This document shows positions 7,907-17,342 of a DNA stretch of 64,000 bases, in pieces. Position 1 is the stretch's first letter; every line of letters starts with the position of its first letter. Both the position numbers and the translations under genes were made by a program. Source of the DNA: an uncultured Ignavibacteria bacterium (GTDB lineage: Bacteria; Bacteroidota; Ignavibacteria; Kapaibacteriales; Kapaibacteriaceae); contig CAJAIA010000020.1 of NCBI GenBank assembly GCA_903939735.1, positions 36,879 through 100,878 on the forward strand. The letters are read 5' to 3'. The notes below the pieces were generated by a model that saw only the letters and a list, made by a program, of their open reading frames with translations, was not told the origin of the DNA and did not search any database.

Positions 7907-9236
7907 ACTCCTCATCGCTCTCGTTTGCATCCTTCAGGCTGTCACCGCGATGAGCCAAGCTACCCTTGTGTCGGGTCCGATGCTTGGTCATATCGACATG
8001 CGCAGTGCCTCCATCTGGGTGCAGACATCAACGGCTGCGCGCGTACAGGTGCGCTACCGCGTGGTAGGCACACCACGCACGTTCACATCAGCGCAGGTTC
8101 TCACCGACCAGCGCACGGGATTCTGCGCAACGGTTGTGCTCGATAGCGTCGAGCCGCAGCGGGCGTACACCTACGATGTGGTTCTGGACGGGGCTCCTGT
8201 ATCAACAACACTTCCAACGACCTTTACCACACGTCCGATTTGGCGCTTCCGTGGCAACACGATTCCCACGGTGTCGATTGCACTTGGGAGCTGTCACTAT
8301 ATCAACGAGCCAGGCTTCGAGCGCTTCGATTCAACTGGCAAGGAGCGTGGGTATGGAACACCAACAGGCATCTTCGATGCGATCGCTGATCGTAAGCCCG
8401 ATGCGATGGTTTGGCTTGGCGACAACACGTATCTGCGCGAGGGCGACGTCGGCTCCCGCGCTGGGATCTTCAAGCGCTATGCGCACACACGCGCGTGGCC
8501 GGGATCGCAGCGACTGTTCGCAACGGTTCCCAATTACGCCATCTGGGACGACCACGATTACGGTCCGAACGATGCAGACTACACCTACGCACTTAAGCAT
8601 GACGCGCGCGATGCATTCATGGCCTACTGGCCGAATCCATCCTACGGCATCGAACCGCATCAAGGCATCACATCGACCTTCGATGTTGCAGACGTGCAAG
8701 TATTCCTGATGGACGATCGGTGGTATCGCACCCCGAACGCACGCACGGATATTCCTCGGCGCATCCTCGGCGAACAGCAACTACAGTGGCTCATCGATGC
8801 ACTCGCGTCAAGCAAGGCTACGTTCAAGGTTGTTGCCATTGGCTCGCAAGTACTGAGCGACAACATGAAGCGCGAAGGATTCGCATGGTCGCCTGCTGAG
8901 CGCGACACGCTCATCGCTGCAATCACACGACTCAAGATCAGCGGCGTGATGTTCATCTCTGGCGATGTGCACTTTGCCGAACTCTCGAAGTTGGATCGAC
9001 CAAGCACGTATCCGATCTACGAGCTCACATCGTCACCGTTGTCGTCGGGCGTAAACTCCAGCGAGATTTATCGCACAAACTCACGTCACGTTGAAGGCAC
9101 CAAGTACATCGGACACAACTTCGGTCTGATCACCGCGCAAGGCAATCGCGGCGACCGCAGCATTACGCTCCGCATCGTCGATGCACAGGGCACAGACGTA
9201 TGGACGCGCACCGTGCACGAGCGCGAACTGCGCTAA
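7896..9236 (+). CDS. Secreted PhoD-family alkaline phosphatase/phosphodiesterase
   Basis: A 446-residue exported metallophosphoesterase. The signal peptide is MNAKLLIALVCILQAVTAMS; an N-terminal fibronectin-like PhoD domain (SGPMLGHIDMRSASIWVQ) precedes the catalytic core. Metal-ligand motifs visible are ALGSCHY, MVWLGDNTY, AIWDDHDYGPND and SGDVHFAEL, as in PhoD/PLD-like phosphodiesterases. It probably releases phosphate from organic phosphodiesters in the periplasm or outside. The ATG at 7896 gives the signal peptide directly; longer in-frame starts would lie inside amn. The gene converges with the malic enzyme gene after 8 bp. Confidence 0.88.
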   Translation: MNAKLLIALVCILQAVTAMSQATLVSGPMLGHIDMRSASIWVQTSTAARVQVRYRVVGTPRTFTSAQVLTDQRTGFCATVVLDSVEPQRAYTYDVVLDGAPVSTTLPTTFTTRPIWRFRGNTIPTVSIALGSCHYINEPGFERFDSTGKERGYGTPTGIFDAIADRKPDAMVWLGDNTYLREGDVGSRAGIFKRYAHTRAWPGSQRLFATVPNYAIWDDHDYGPNDADYTYALKHDARDAFMAYWPNPSYGIEPHQGITSTFDVADVQVFLMDDRWYRTPNARTDIPRRILGEQQLQWLIDALASSKATFKVVAIGSQVLSDNMKREGFAWSPAERDTLIAAITRLKISGVMFISGDVHFAELSKLDRPSTYPIYELTSSPLSSGVNSSEIYRTNSRHVEGTKYIGHNFGLITAQGNRGDRSITLRIVDAQGTDVWTRTVHERELR

Positions 9237-9244
9237 CGCCAAAC

Positions 9245-10873
9245 TCAGTACTCAGGTTGCCAGATGTGCTCGCGAACAAACGTTGCGACATCGGCAGGAC
9301 GCTCAACGCGAGCAAGACCCTCGTTGAAGAGGTACTCTGTGACTGCGTTCGCTACCACAACAGCTGCGTCACGGATATTTGACATCGGTGGATAGATGAG
9401 CCCCTTTGCAAACTGCTCATCAGTAACCATCGACGCCAGTGCGCGCGCTGCAACAGCGAAGGCTTGATCTGGAATGCGCGATGCCTGCGTTGCATACACC
9501 GCAAGACCAACACCAGGGAAGATGTAGACGTTGTTACCCTGCCCAGGATAGTATGTGGTGCCGTTCAACTCAACAGGCAGGAATGGCGAACCGCTTGCGA
9601 AGATCGCTGCACCGTTTGTCCAGGTGTAGGCTTCTTCCGCAGAGCATTCGCTCTTTGATGTTGGATTCGAGAACGGACAGATCATCGGACGTGGCGTGTT
9701 GCGCGCCATTTGTTCGATCACATCCTGCGTGAAGCTCTTCGGGATGGTGCTTGTGCCGATGATTGCTGTTGCCTTTGTCACCGTAACGGCCTCGAGCAAC
9801 GTCGACACATGCGGTGCGTCGTGCGCGAATGGCTTCTTGGTGTCTGCAAGATCTTCGCGGGAAGACACGACGAGCCCCTTACTATCGACAAGCCAGCACC
9901 GCTTGCGTGCTTCATCGATCGTGATGCCTTCTGCGACCATGATATTGCAGAGGAGATCTGCAATGCCAGTTCCGGCAGAGCCCGCTCCAAAGAACAAGAA
10001 CGCCTGTTGCGAAAGATGCTCGTCCTTCATGCGAAGCGCAGCAAGAATTCCCGCCACGCCAACAGCTGCAGTGCCCTGAATGTCGTCGTTGAACGACGAG
10101 ATGCGATCGCGATAACGCTCGAGGATCGGACCCGCATTTGGATTCGCGAAGTCTTCCCACTGAATGCTGCAGTGCGGGAACACGGTCTCGACAGCAGAGA
10201 CGAACTCTTCGATGAATGCATCATACTCTTCACCGGCCAGTCGCTTTTGGCGAATACCGATGTAGAATGGATCGTTGAGAAGCTCTTCGTTATTCGTGCC
10301 AATATCGAGCACGATCGGGAGTGTGAGATGTGGCGGAACACCGGCGCATGCGGTGTAGAGCGCGAGCTTTCCAATCGGAATGCCCATACCCTGCGCGCCA
10401 AGGTCACCCAGACCAAGAATGCGCTCGCCATCAGTAACGCAGATCCAGCGTACGTCAGACTCTGGCCAATTGCGCATCACATCGACCATACGACCGCGAT
10501 GACGTGCGCTGATGAAGAGTCCTTTCGGACGACGATAGATGCGTCCAAACGTCTGACATGCCAGACCAACGGTCGGGGTGTACACCACAGGCATGTACGC
10601 AACAGGGTCGCGCATCAGGATGTGGTAGAACAGACTTTCGTTACGTTCTTGGAGATCGCTGAAGTACACGTAACGATCAATGTCTGTTGGCAGCGAGCGG
10701 ATATGGCCTTCAATACGCTGAATCTGCATGTCGAGCGACGAGACAATATCAGGGAGCAAGCCGCTCAACCCATACTTCTGACGCTCTTCGCGTGTGAATG
10801 CCGTACCCTTGTTGTATCGCGGATCCCGGAGCATGTCCAGGCCGCGCTTCGATGTTTCATCATGTATTGACAT
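9245..10873 (-). CDS. maeA: NAD-dependent malic enzyme (decarboxylating)
   Basis: A 542-residue malic enzyme of the long SfcA/MaeA type, converting malate to pyruvate and CO2 with NAD(P)H formation. Visible: VVYTPTVGLACQ, RGLFISxRHRG-like segment, ICVTDGERILGLGDLGAQGMG, DIGTNNEELLNDP, FNDDIQGTAAV and the Rossmann GAGSAGTGIA. Lack of a phosphotransacetylase-like domain separates it from MaeB. The ATG at 10873 follows a TATTTTAG box by 6 nt. A 386-codon open frame on the opposite strand (9710-10870) is an antisense shadow. Confidence 0.93.
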   Translation of the reverse strand: MSIHDETSKRGLDMLRDPRYNKGTAFTREERQKYGLSGLLPDIVSSLDMQIQRIEGHIRSLPTDIDRYVYFSDLQERNESLFYHILMRDPVAYMPVVYTPTVGLACQTFGRIYRRPKGLFISARHRGRMVDVMRNWPESDVRWICVTDGERILGLGDLGAQGMGIPIGKLALYTACAGVPPHLTLPIVLDIGTNNEELLNDPFYIGIRQKRLAGEEYDAFIEEFVSAVETVFPHCSIQWEDFANPNAGPILERYRDRISSFNDDIQGTAAVGVAGILAALRMKDEHLSQQAFLFFGAGSAGTGIADLLCNIMVAEGITIDEARKRCWLVDSKGLVVSSREDLADTKKPFAHDAPHVSTLLEAVTVTKATAIIGTSTIPKSFTQDVIEQMARNTPRPMICPFSNPTSKSECSAEEAYTWTNGAAIFASGSPFLPVELNGTTYYPGQGNNVYIFPGVGLAVYATQASRIPDQAFAVAARALASMVTDEQFAKGLIYPPMSNIRDAAVVVANAVTEYLFNEGLARVERPADVATFVREHIWQPEY

Positions 10874-10879
10874 AGCCTG

Positions 10880-10906
10880 CTAAAATACGGACTCTTCGTA
10901 GCTTCG
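10880..10906. promoter_or_regulatory. Divergent -7 boxes for malic enzyme and beta-barrel genes
   Basis: TATTTTAG on the minus strand (10880-10887) and TAGCTTCG on the plus strand (10899-10906) each end 6 nt before the respective start codon (10873 and 10913). Both are one base away from TANNTTTG. Confidence 0.4.
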
Positions 10907-10912
10907 AACACC

Positions 10913-11518
10913 ATGAAGCAGCTTCTTTCCTTGCTTTTCTGCGCGATGTGCGTCGCGAGCCAGCTCTCCGCACAAAGCACTGCGCAACCAACAACCTATC
11001 GCGCCGGAGTGTTTTCCGATCGCCTTGGCATCGATGGCGGACTCTACTTCCCGATGGGCGACATCAAGCGCGGACTTGACTTGTCGACTGCATGGGGGAT
11101 GAATCTCAACTTCTGGCGCTTCATTGATGATCGCGTTGTCGGTGTGGTTTCCGTAGGCACATCGTTCTACCAACTCGGTAAAAACGTCCCAACAGACTCG
11201 TCGACGATTGACCTCTCGGAGCTTTCGCTCAACGCCACGCCTATTATGGGCGGCATTGGATATGTGTTTGGCACGCAGGATCTTCACCCGTACGTGATGG
11301 CACATGCGGGTGCAACGCTCATTACGGTCAACATCGGGGCGCGACGACCTTCCGAAGAAATCAACAACGAAGCCTACTTCACGCTCGGCGCAACTGCTGG
11401 TGTTGGCTATGCAGCTAGCGCACGCCTCACCATTACATCAAGCGTTCGGTACACGAAGATGTTTCGCGAAGATCTTCAAACTCTCTCCGTACTCTTTGGC
11501 ATCGCCTACCACCTATGA
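10913..11518 (+). CDS. Outer-membrane beta-barrel protein
   Basis: A 201-residue exported protein with signal peptide MKQLLSLLFCAMCVASQLSA, then alternating hydrophobic strands (LGIDGGLYFPMGDIK, ATAGVGYAASARLTITSSV, FGIAYHL) ending in a hydrophobic C-terminus, as expected of an eight-stranded outer-membrane barrel. Function is unknown. Its stop overlaps the start of the TolB-like gene (ATGA), so the two form an operon and may act together at the envelope. Confidence 0.75.
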   Translation: MKQLLSLLFCAMCVASQLSAQSTAQPTTYRAGVFSDRLGIDGGLYFPMGDIKRGLDLSTAWGMNLNFWRFIDDRVVGVVSVGTSFYQLGKNVPTDSSTIDLSELSLNATPIMGGIGYVFGTQDLHPYVMAHAGATLITVNIGARRPSEEINNEAYFTLGATAGVGYAASARLTITSSVRYTKMFREDLQTLSVLFGIAYHL

Positions 11519-12564
11519 ATCTCCGTACGACGCTCGTTATCGCGCTATCGTTCTGCGCACTCGCAACAATCACGCAAGCGCAGGAGAAGCACCTTCGCAA
11601 TATCAAGCAGCTCACGTTTGGTGGCGACAATGCAGAAGCCTATTGGAGTCCTGACGGCACGAAGCTCGCCTTCCAATCGAACTTCAAGGGATGGGGCCAT
11701 TCGTGCGATCAGATTCATGCGTTGACGATTGCAGCAGCTGGTGATTCAACGTACCGTCCGCCGATGATCAGCACTGGAAAGGGGCGCACCACGTGCTCGT
11801 ACTTCATGCCGAACAGTCGCGATGTTCTCTACGCAAGCACGCATCGTCACGACGATACATGTCCGCCCGGACCACCAGAGCGCGCCGACCGCAAGTACCT
11901 ATGGCAAGTACTCCCGACGTACGACATCTACGTGGCAGATCCATCGGGCAGCGTGATCGATACGCTCACCGATCGATACGGCTACGATGCCGAAGCAACG
12001 GTTTCACCCAAGGGCGACAAAATCGTCTTCACATCGGATCGCAGTGGCGACCTCGAATTGTGGACGATGAACATCGACGGATCGGATGTGCGACAAGTAA
12101 CGAACGAGCTCGGCTATGATGGCGGCGCGTTCTTCTCTCCTGATGGAACGATGCTCGTGTACCGCTCATCGCGACCCAAGACGCCTGAGGAACAAGCCGA
12201 GTACAAGGAGCTTCTCGCGCAGGGTCTCGTCGCACCAACGAACATGGAGATCTACGTCTGCAACGTCGACGGATCAAACGTGCGACGCATCACATCTCTT
12301 GGCAAAGCGAACTGGGCGCCGTTCTTCCATCCGTCGCAGAAGAAGATCATCTTCTCATCGAACCACGCATCACCACGCGGCTACGACTTTCAGCTGTACA
12401 TGATCAATGTGGATGGAACGGGGCTCGAGAAGATCACGAGCGAGAGCATCTTCAATGCATTCCCGATGTTCTCACCCGATGGCAAGTACATCGTATGGTC
12501 GAGCAATCGCAACAACCAAGGCACGCGCGACACAAACGTGTTTGTTGCCGAGTGGGTTGATTAG
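11515..12564 (+). CDS. Secreted TolB-like beta-propeller protein (PD40 repeats)
   Basis: A 349-residue protein with signal peptide MNLRTTLVIALSFCALATITQAQ followed by WD40-like PD40 blades: YWSPDGTKLAFQSN, VSPKGDKIVFTSDRSGDLEL, FFSPDGTMLVYRSSRP, FHPSQKKIIFSSNH and FSPDGKYIVWSSNRN. It resembles the propeller half of TolB but lacks the TolB N-terminal domain, so it is not assigned as tolB. A protein-interaction role in the periplasm is inference. It is translationally coupled to the barrel gene upstream. Confidence 0.8.
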   Translation: MNLRTTLVIALSFCALATITQAQEKHLRNIKQLTFGGDNAEAYWSPDGTKLAFQSNFKGWGHSCDQIHALTIAAAGDSTYRPPMISTGKGRTTCSYFMPNSRDVLYASTHRHDDTCPPGPPERADRKYLWQVLPTYDIYVADPSGSVIDTLTDRYGYDAEATVSPKGDKIVFTSDRSGDLELWTMNIDGSDVRQVTNELGYDGGAFFSPDGTMLVYRSSRPKTPEEQAEYKELLAQGLVAPTNMEIYVCNVDGSNVRRITSLGKANWAPFFHPSQKKIIFSSNHASPRGYDFQLYMINVDGTGLEKITSESIFNAFPMFSPDGKYIVWSSNRNNQGTRDTNVFVAEWVD

Positions 12565-12587
12565 GAGAAGTGGCCAGTCCACATGCG

Positions 12588-14816
12588 TCACCGTGCAACG
12601 ATTACCTTAAGAGCGTTTGAAGTTTGCGAGTTTCGCACAACTAAGAAATAGACGCCTTCGTTGACATTGTTGACGTCGAGTGTCACTGGCTTTCGGTCGC
12701 TTGGCATCACGAACGTTGGCAACTGTCTCGAATAATCCCTCACTACACGACCGCTCAGGTCGCACAACTGAAGCGTTACCGTTGCCAGATCCGCTGTGGC
12801 AAACTTCCCAATATCAACGGCAAACGTTCCACTCGTGGGGTTGGGCCGAACATTCTCGAGATATACATGCGAAATGTTCTGTGCAATTTCATCAACCACA
12901 GAGGTGGGCAGACCGGACTTCAATGAGACTGTGCAGTGTACGCCCCATTTGGGATGAACAAACACAAGGCGGTCGTGCGAATCGAATCTCACCAACGCAT
13001 CGGTAGTTTCATTAAATGGCGAACGGACTGCCCTCGGAAGTACAATGTCCGATGCAACTCTTTCACCAACTATGCGGATAAGACGCAACGACCTAGTATC
13101 GAGTATGCTAAGCGTGTCGTTAGAACTGTGGAATGCTAGGCCATATTGCTCGCGTGGTTTCAAGACTGACACTGAGCTTTGGAGCATTTCGGAAGGTGAC
13201 TTCCAACGAATCAATGTTACCTTCAAACTGTCTCCAGTAACAGTCGTTGCCCACGGCATAAATACGAGGATCGCGGATGCAGAGTCGGTGCCAGCTATCC
13301 AACAGGTGGACGAAGTTGGCGCTTGAAGTGTCCAGGCATCTTTCACAGTGTCTGCAGTGACACGTCGGGGAACGACCACGAATCCAGATCCTGATCGGTT
13401 AACGACAAGCCATTCCGGCAGGGTAACAGCCTGCCTCATGAAACCTGATTGACGTGGCTCAAACACAATTGAACGCCAAGTTTCACCTTCGTCCTCGCTA
13501 ACTCCAAAACCACCATTCCTGAAGTCCGTGAGATAGTTGCCCATGTTGTCAGATATCAACGGCCCCTTGAACTCAGTGCTTACAAGGCGCACACTGGCGA
13601 GATTACGATCGGTGATGAACACCCCATTGTTGCCGGCTACAACCAGGGACGTATCAGAACGAACACGAACTGTGGAAACATCGCCGACCGTACTCAACTC
13701 CCATGGCATGTCCTTAAGATAGATAGAGGTGCTATCATTCACTCCGGATACGCCAAACACAGTCTGCCCCGAGGATGAGCGCCTCTTCCCAAACACGACA
13801 ATCGAGTCTGAGTTGATGTCAACGGTCCAATTCGCCTCGCCTACCCATGATGGCAGAGGTCCCGACACCTTCATTGTATCCGACTCGGTCACGTGCCGAG
13901 TTGAACCATCACGATGGAACGTTAGGAGTGATCGCCCATCATAGTGAACTGCAGATAGGCTTGCTGTTGAACTAATGGCGGAATCAACTACGCGACCTCT
14001 ATCTCGAGTAGGGCCTAGGGTAATAGCAAATGTTCCTAAGAGCGGCCGAAGGCCGGACAAGACAAGCACTCGGCTACCGTCATCATTGAGGCCCATCGAC
14101 GATGCAATGTAAAACAGCTCGCGACCATATTGACCGGTGACATTTGCAAACTTCTCGGACAGTCTATTCTGTTGCACAAAGCATTTACCTGCCATGCTGA
14201 TGTATACCAGGGAACCGTCCTCAATAACGTGAAACTGTCGCGGCATTGCATCGAGATCAAGGATGTTCGTATCCACCGTATCTCCGGCGAACACAAGCAC
14301 AGCATTTTCGTCTGTAGGTACGGCGAGGATGGTGTCTCCCTTTACTGCAATTGCATCGATTGTGGATGAAGCAATAGGTAGACTCCGAATCGTCATCACT
14401 TGGTTTCGAGTGAGACGTTTTACCGTTCTCCCGGCCGCATACACGAGCGTGCTGTCGTGATCGACAAACAGCGAGAATACGAGCGTATCCACAACTCGAA
14501 CAGAACCCAGCTGTGGCGCTGATTCGAGTAGCCGTCCACGTGCTGTAAGTAGAAACAGACTCCCGTTCACGTACTCGATGCGACGAACGAATTCACCCTT
14601 TTGCTGCGGCAGAACGGCAAACGTGCCGTTACGCGGGTTGAACAACGAAACACTTCCGTTAGCTCGCAGCACGCAAACACTTGTGTCCACCTGCCTTGCC
14701 TCAACGACAAACGAGTACTGGTCGGGATAGAGAGGTGCGAACCTACTTTCTTGGCACCATGACACATTGGCTGTGAATATGGTGGCCACAAGGCAAACAA
14801 TCACGTGCTTCAGCAT
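12588..14816 (-). CDS. Large secreted protein with T9SS sorting domain
   Basis: A 742-residue exported protein. The signal peptide is MLKHVIVCLVATIFTANVSW; the bulk is propeller-like, with one Asp-box (SEDEGETWRSI). The C-terminal about 85 residues (LENVRPNPTSGTFAVDI ... LCDLSGRVVRDYS ... NEGVYFLVV) form a type A T9SS sorting domain, so it is likely cell-surface or released. No enzymatic motif is seen. Codon use looks richer in A/T than the neighbouring housekeeping genes. It borders the selD remnant region. Confidence 0.78.
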   Translation of the reverse strand: MLKHVIVCLVATIFTANVSWCQESRFAPLYPDQYSFVVEARQVDTSVCVLRANGSVSLFNPRNGTFAVLPQQKGEFVRRIEYVNGSLFLLTARGRLLESAPQLGSVRVVDTLVFSLFVDHDSTLVYAAGRTVKRLTRNQVMTIRSLPIASSTIDAIAVKGDTILAVPTDENAVLVFAGDTVDTNILDLDAMPRQFHVIEDGSLVYISMAGKCFVQQNRLSEKFANVTGQYGRELFYIASSMGLNDDGSRVLVLSGLRPLLGTFAITLGPTRDRGRVVDSAISSTASLSAVHYDGRSLLTFHRDGSTRHVTESDTMKVSGPLPSWVGEANWTVDINSDSIVVFGKRRSSSGQTVFGVSGVNDSTSIYLKDMPWELSTVGDVSTVRVRSDTSLVVAGNNGVFITDRNLASVRLVSTEFKGPLISDNMGNYLTDFRNGGFGVSEDEGETWRSIVFEPRQSGFMRQAVTLPEWLVVNRSGSGFVVVPRRVTADTVKDAWTLQAPTSSTCWIAGTDSASAILVFMPWATTVTGDSLKVTLIRWKSPSEMLQSSVSVLKPREQYGLAFHSSNDTLSILDTRSLRLIRIVGERVASDIVLPRAVRSPFNETTDALVRFDSHDRLVFVHPKWGVHCTVSLKSGLPTSVVDEIAQNISHVYLENVRPNPTSGTFAVDIGKFATADLATVTLQLCDLSGRVVRDYSRQLPTFVMPSDRKPVTLDVNNVNEGVYFLVVRNSQTSNALKVIVAR

Positions 14817-14910
14817 ATCAGAGTAGGGCTCGTGTCACAATCAGCGGTTTAGTTACTGTCGCAGGTATTCACGTTACAGTCGTTACAGGGGGCTAATCTC
14901 TGGGCACAAC

Positions 14911-14936
14911 ATAAACGAGAAACATAAACGAGAAAC
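14911..14936. repeat. 13-bp tandem repeat
   Basis: ATAAACGAGAAAC occurs twice in tandem, followed by a partial ACAAACG, in the 129-bp gap between the T9SS gene and the selD fragment. Nothing else is evident in the gap. Confidence 0.6.
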
Positions 14937-14945
14937 ACAAACGTA

Positions 14946-15279
14946 TCACACTCCTGAGACAATCAGCACGGCATTTCCCTGTTCTGCACGCTCCCGAATT
15001 ACACCAATGGAGTGAAGTGCGCCGAGTCCAAGCACAGACGCAACCGCAACAAATGCATCAACATGCGCAGGATCGACACTCACCAACAGTCCACCGCTTG
15101 TTTGCGGATCGCAGAGCACTGCACGTTGCTCGTCTGTGAGCGCACTGATGCGATGACCATACGCTGCGAAATTGCGATTGGTACCACCAGGCACGCAGCC
15201 TTGTGCGACGTAGGAACGAATCGCTGCATCATCGATGAGTGGCACCGCTGATGCGTCGAGCAACGCAGTGCACGATGCT
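14946..15279 (-). pseudogene. selD 3' fragment A (original C-terminus)
   Basis: This minus-strand segment encodes the last third of selenophosphate synthetase (from TALLDASAV through [14 protein letters not shown] to the stop at 14946) with no 5' part. Over about 220 nt it matches the intact selD at 20149 with seven differences, all in third codon positions and synonymous. It then diverges: its C-terminus runs [19 protein letters not shown]... ending IVSGV. Its upstream edge is the 19-bp sequence caacgcagtgcacgatgct (15261-15279), beyond which comes the tail remnant instead of selD. It cannot give a functional enzyme by itself. Confidence 0.85.
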
Positions 15280-15302
15280 GCTGCCTTTATTTTCCTAATC
15301 CA

Positions 15303-15512
15303 TTACTGCAGTATACTGCGGGCCAGACCCTTCTCGGCGTAGTTCTGTTGATCGATCCGGATATACTTGCTGGTAGGGATTCTGTACTTCTCCGGCAGAG
15401 TGGACAGTGGTGTGGTAGATGAGGCCATTTTCCTTGCAATCGGTGGAAAATCAATGTAACATGCCTCTGCCGAGGGGGCTAGATCGGTTGTTTGATGGGA
15501 GAGATACGTAGT
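15303..15512 (-). pseudogene. Truncated unknown gene tail (copy A)
   Basis: An open minus-strand frame of about 68 codons with no start, ending in a TAA at 15303-15305. It reads LAPSAEACYIDFPPIARKM ... LPEKYRIPTSKYIRI ... AEKGLARSILQ. Its last 30 residues recur in degraded form at 17227-17342 and 20045-20150, each next to selD sequence, which argues that it is a real gene remnant. The family is not recognised. The 5' part was probably lost where the secreted-protein gene at 15532 now begins. Confidence 0.55.
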
Positions 15513-15531
15513 TGACTGCGCGGAGGAATCG

Positions 15532-17136
15532 ATGCGCGATTATTGCTGTAGGCTGATTGTTGCCGTTGCCCTTGCGACCTTGGTTGGGCTTTGTCCGGCA
15601 GTTGCTGACGCGCAGGAGATCTTGCGTGGGGGCGAGGTGATACTAACGACAAGAAGTGTAAGTCACCAGACGGTTGTAATCGGGCCAGACAGTGTCTGTG
15701 TATATGCTCGTACTTACTCCGGCGATAGTACACCAGTTGTACTTCATCAGTTCGACGCAAAGAGGCGTTTCTGGGACTCCATTCCGTTTGGAGGCAGGCT
15801 CCTATATGCTGCCAACGGTGGCCTCATGGCAGGCTACGAGACCTTGTTTGACTCTGCCACCTCCGGCTTTGTGAGGAAGATCTGGATCGGCCGGACGATC
15901 AACGACATCCGAACTGTGATTGCTGGAGACTCGGGCGACATCCCCTCCACCAGTCGGATCATCGACATCGTGGCCCATCCGTACAGCCCAGCGGTGGCGA
16001 TCGTTAAGCTGGGTAACTATCCCCGGGACTTTCAGCATGCGTTCATCACAACGGATGCGGGCATCACGTGGCGGACGTTCGACCCACCAACAAAGGCCGG
16101 TGACTTCCGGAGGTTGTACTACTATGGGTTCGACGCGCGGTATCCAACCCGTATCCATATCGCGGTGGAGCGCGATGCAGGCTTCGGGTTCGAGACTCTC
16201 GGTACCCGCACGGTATACACCGAGGACTTTGGGCAGTCGTGGACCGATACACTGCGGTACGTCAATGGTGAGCCAATGCCGGTGATGGAGCCGTGCATAG
16301 AACAAGGTGTTGGCATCTGGAGCAAGGTAGGAGGTCTGGTGTATGAGGATCCTACAGCCAACGGAGCGCCAAAGCACTGGTGGCTCACATCGGACTCGTT
16401 GTTTCTCGAGCCGGGCGAGGCGCCGAGAAGGGTCCAACTGCCGTGGCTTGAGAATGCACGAAGGTGTATAGCACCAGGTTCCGATACAAACGTAGTAACG
16501 TTTGAGTACTATTATCAATGGCACCTTAGCTATCACCAGAAGTGGCCGGACATCGTTGTGCTGTCCTTTGATTGCAGGTATCGGGTGGACACGGGACTTG
16601 TTCGTGAGATATTTGTTGCGATGACGAATGATTTCGGTAAGTCTTGGTCGTTACTTGCGCGAATCAAGGCGAATACAATGCGGGACGAATTCGATTATGT
16701 CGAACTCGATGACATCGATCTCGACCCGTCCGGCCCGCACATATACGTGTCATATCGTCATACAAGATATCAGGTCATTGAAGGTCGTACCCAATTCTTC
16801 GGCGCTGCCTACACGGTGCGCTGGAGCAACATCCCCACCGGAGTCGAGGACCACGGTGTTGCCCATCCAGGACCATTGGTCCTCCGTACCTCGCCGAATC
16901 CGGTATCCGGATCCGCCACACTGCGTGTGAATGTTGAATCGTCGCTGGAGCTGTCTTCCGTGAAGGATGTTGCGATCTACGACGCTAGCGGGTCACTTTC
17001 CGCTACGTGTGGTGCACACATCGTATCCGACAAGGCGTTCGATGTCAAACTGCCTGGGCTCGTGCCCGGGGTGTATATCCTCGTCATACGCACGGCATAC
17101 TTAACGAATACAATAGGGTTTGTAGTTCTGGACTAG
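15532..17136 (+). CDS. Secreted BNR/Asp-box protein with T9SS sorting domain
   Basis: A 534-residue exported protein. Signal peptide about residues 1-28 (LIVAVALATLVGLCPAVADA); Asp-box motifs TTDAGITWRTF, TEDFGQSWTD and TNDFGKSWSLL mark a sialidase/Vps10-like propeller. The C-terminus (LRTSPNPVSGSATLRV ... IYDASGSL ... PGVYILVIR) is a T9SS sorting domain. GGAGG lies 6 nt before the ATG. No catalytic residues are evident. It sits between two selD-derived fragments and is transcribed against them, as cargo of the array (inference). Confidence 0.82.
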   Translation: MRDYCCRLIVAVALATLVGLCPAVADAQEILRGGEVILTTRSVSHQTVVIGPDSVCVYARTYSGDSTPVVLHQFDAKRRFWDSIPFGGRLLYAANGGLMAGYETLFDSATSGFVRKIWIGRTINDIRTVIAGDSGDIPSTSRIIDIVAHPYSPAVAIVKLGNYPRDFQHAFITTDAGITWRTFDPPTKAGDFRRLYYYGFDARYPTRIHIAVERDAGFGFETLGTRTVYTEDFGQSWTDTLRYVNGEPMPVMEPCIEQGVGIWSKVGGLVYEDPTANGAPKHWWLTSDSLFLEPGEAPRRVQLPWLENARRCIAPGSDTNVVTFEYYYQWHLSYHQKWPDIVVLSFDCRYRVDTGLVREIFVAMTNDFGKSWSLLARIKANTMRDEFDYVELDDIDLDPSGPHIYVSYRHTRYQVIEGRTQFFGAAYTVRWSNIPTGVEDHGVAHPGPLVLRTSPNPVSGSATLRVNVESSLELSSVKDVAIYDASGSLSATCGAHIVSDKAFDVKLPGLVPGVYILVIRTAYLTNTIGFVVLD

Positions 17137-17197
17137 GGTAGGCCAGGACCATTTCATGTTTTAGTTGCTAGGAGGTCGTCATGTATGCTTTTAGGAA

Positions 17198-17216
17198 CGC
17201 CGCGATGTTCGCGGCG
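17198..17216 (+). terminator. GC-rich hairpin after the secreted BNR gene
   Basis: CGCCGCG-ATGTT-CGCGGCG is a perfect 7-bp stem 61 bp after the stop. There is no T-run, so it may be a Rho-independent pause or only a structural element. Confidence 0.4.
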
Positions 17217-17226
17217 TATATGATCA

Positions 17227-17342
17227 GATGCTGCACCCTTTACTTCCATATCCATGACTGCAGTGTACTGTGGTCAGTACCGATCTTCTCGGCGCAGTAC
17301 TGTTGTCCGATACAGAAATACTTACTGGTTGGGATACGATTA
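17227..17342 (-). repeat. Tail repeat copy B
   Basis: Minus-strand copy of the gene-tail remnant: RIPTSKYFCIGQQYCAEK ... TLQ, in which the stop codon of the other copies has become TCA. It follows directly on the stop of selD fragment B and ends in GGGTGCAGCATC, where it joins unrelated DNA. Confidence 0.7.

Noticed and set aside
9710..10870. 386-codon open frame on the plus strand
   Set aside because: It lies wholly antisense to the well-supported malic enzyme gene; its translation has no recognisable domains and an implausible His/Cys/Arg-rich composition.
14911..14936. Possible CRISPR-like array
   Set aside because: Only two contiguous 13-bp units without spacers; no cas genes anywhere in the window.
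14946..15263. Stand-alone 105-residue gene starting at an internal Met
   Set aside because: It is the truncated 3' part of selD with no own start signal; described as a pseudogene fragment instead.
15802..16536. 244-codon minus-strand open frame in the secreted BNR gene
   Set aside because: Shadow of a gene with clear signal peptide, Asp-boxes and sorting domain on the other strand.
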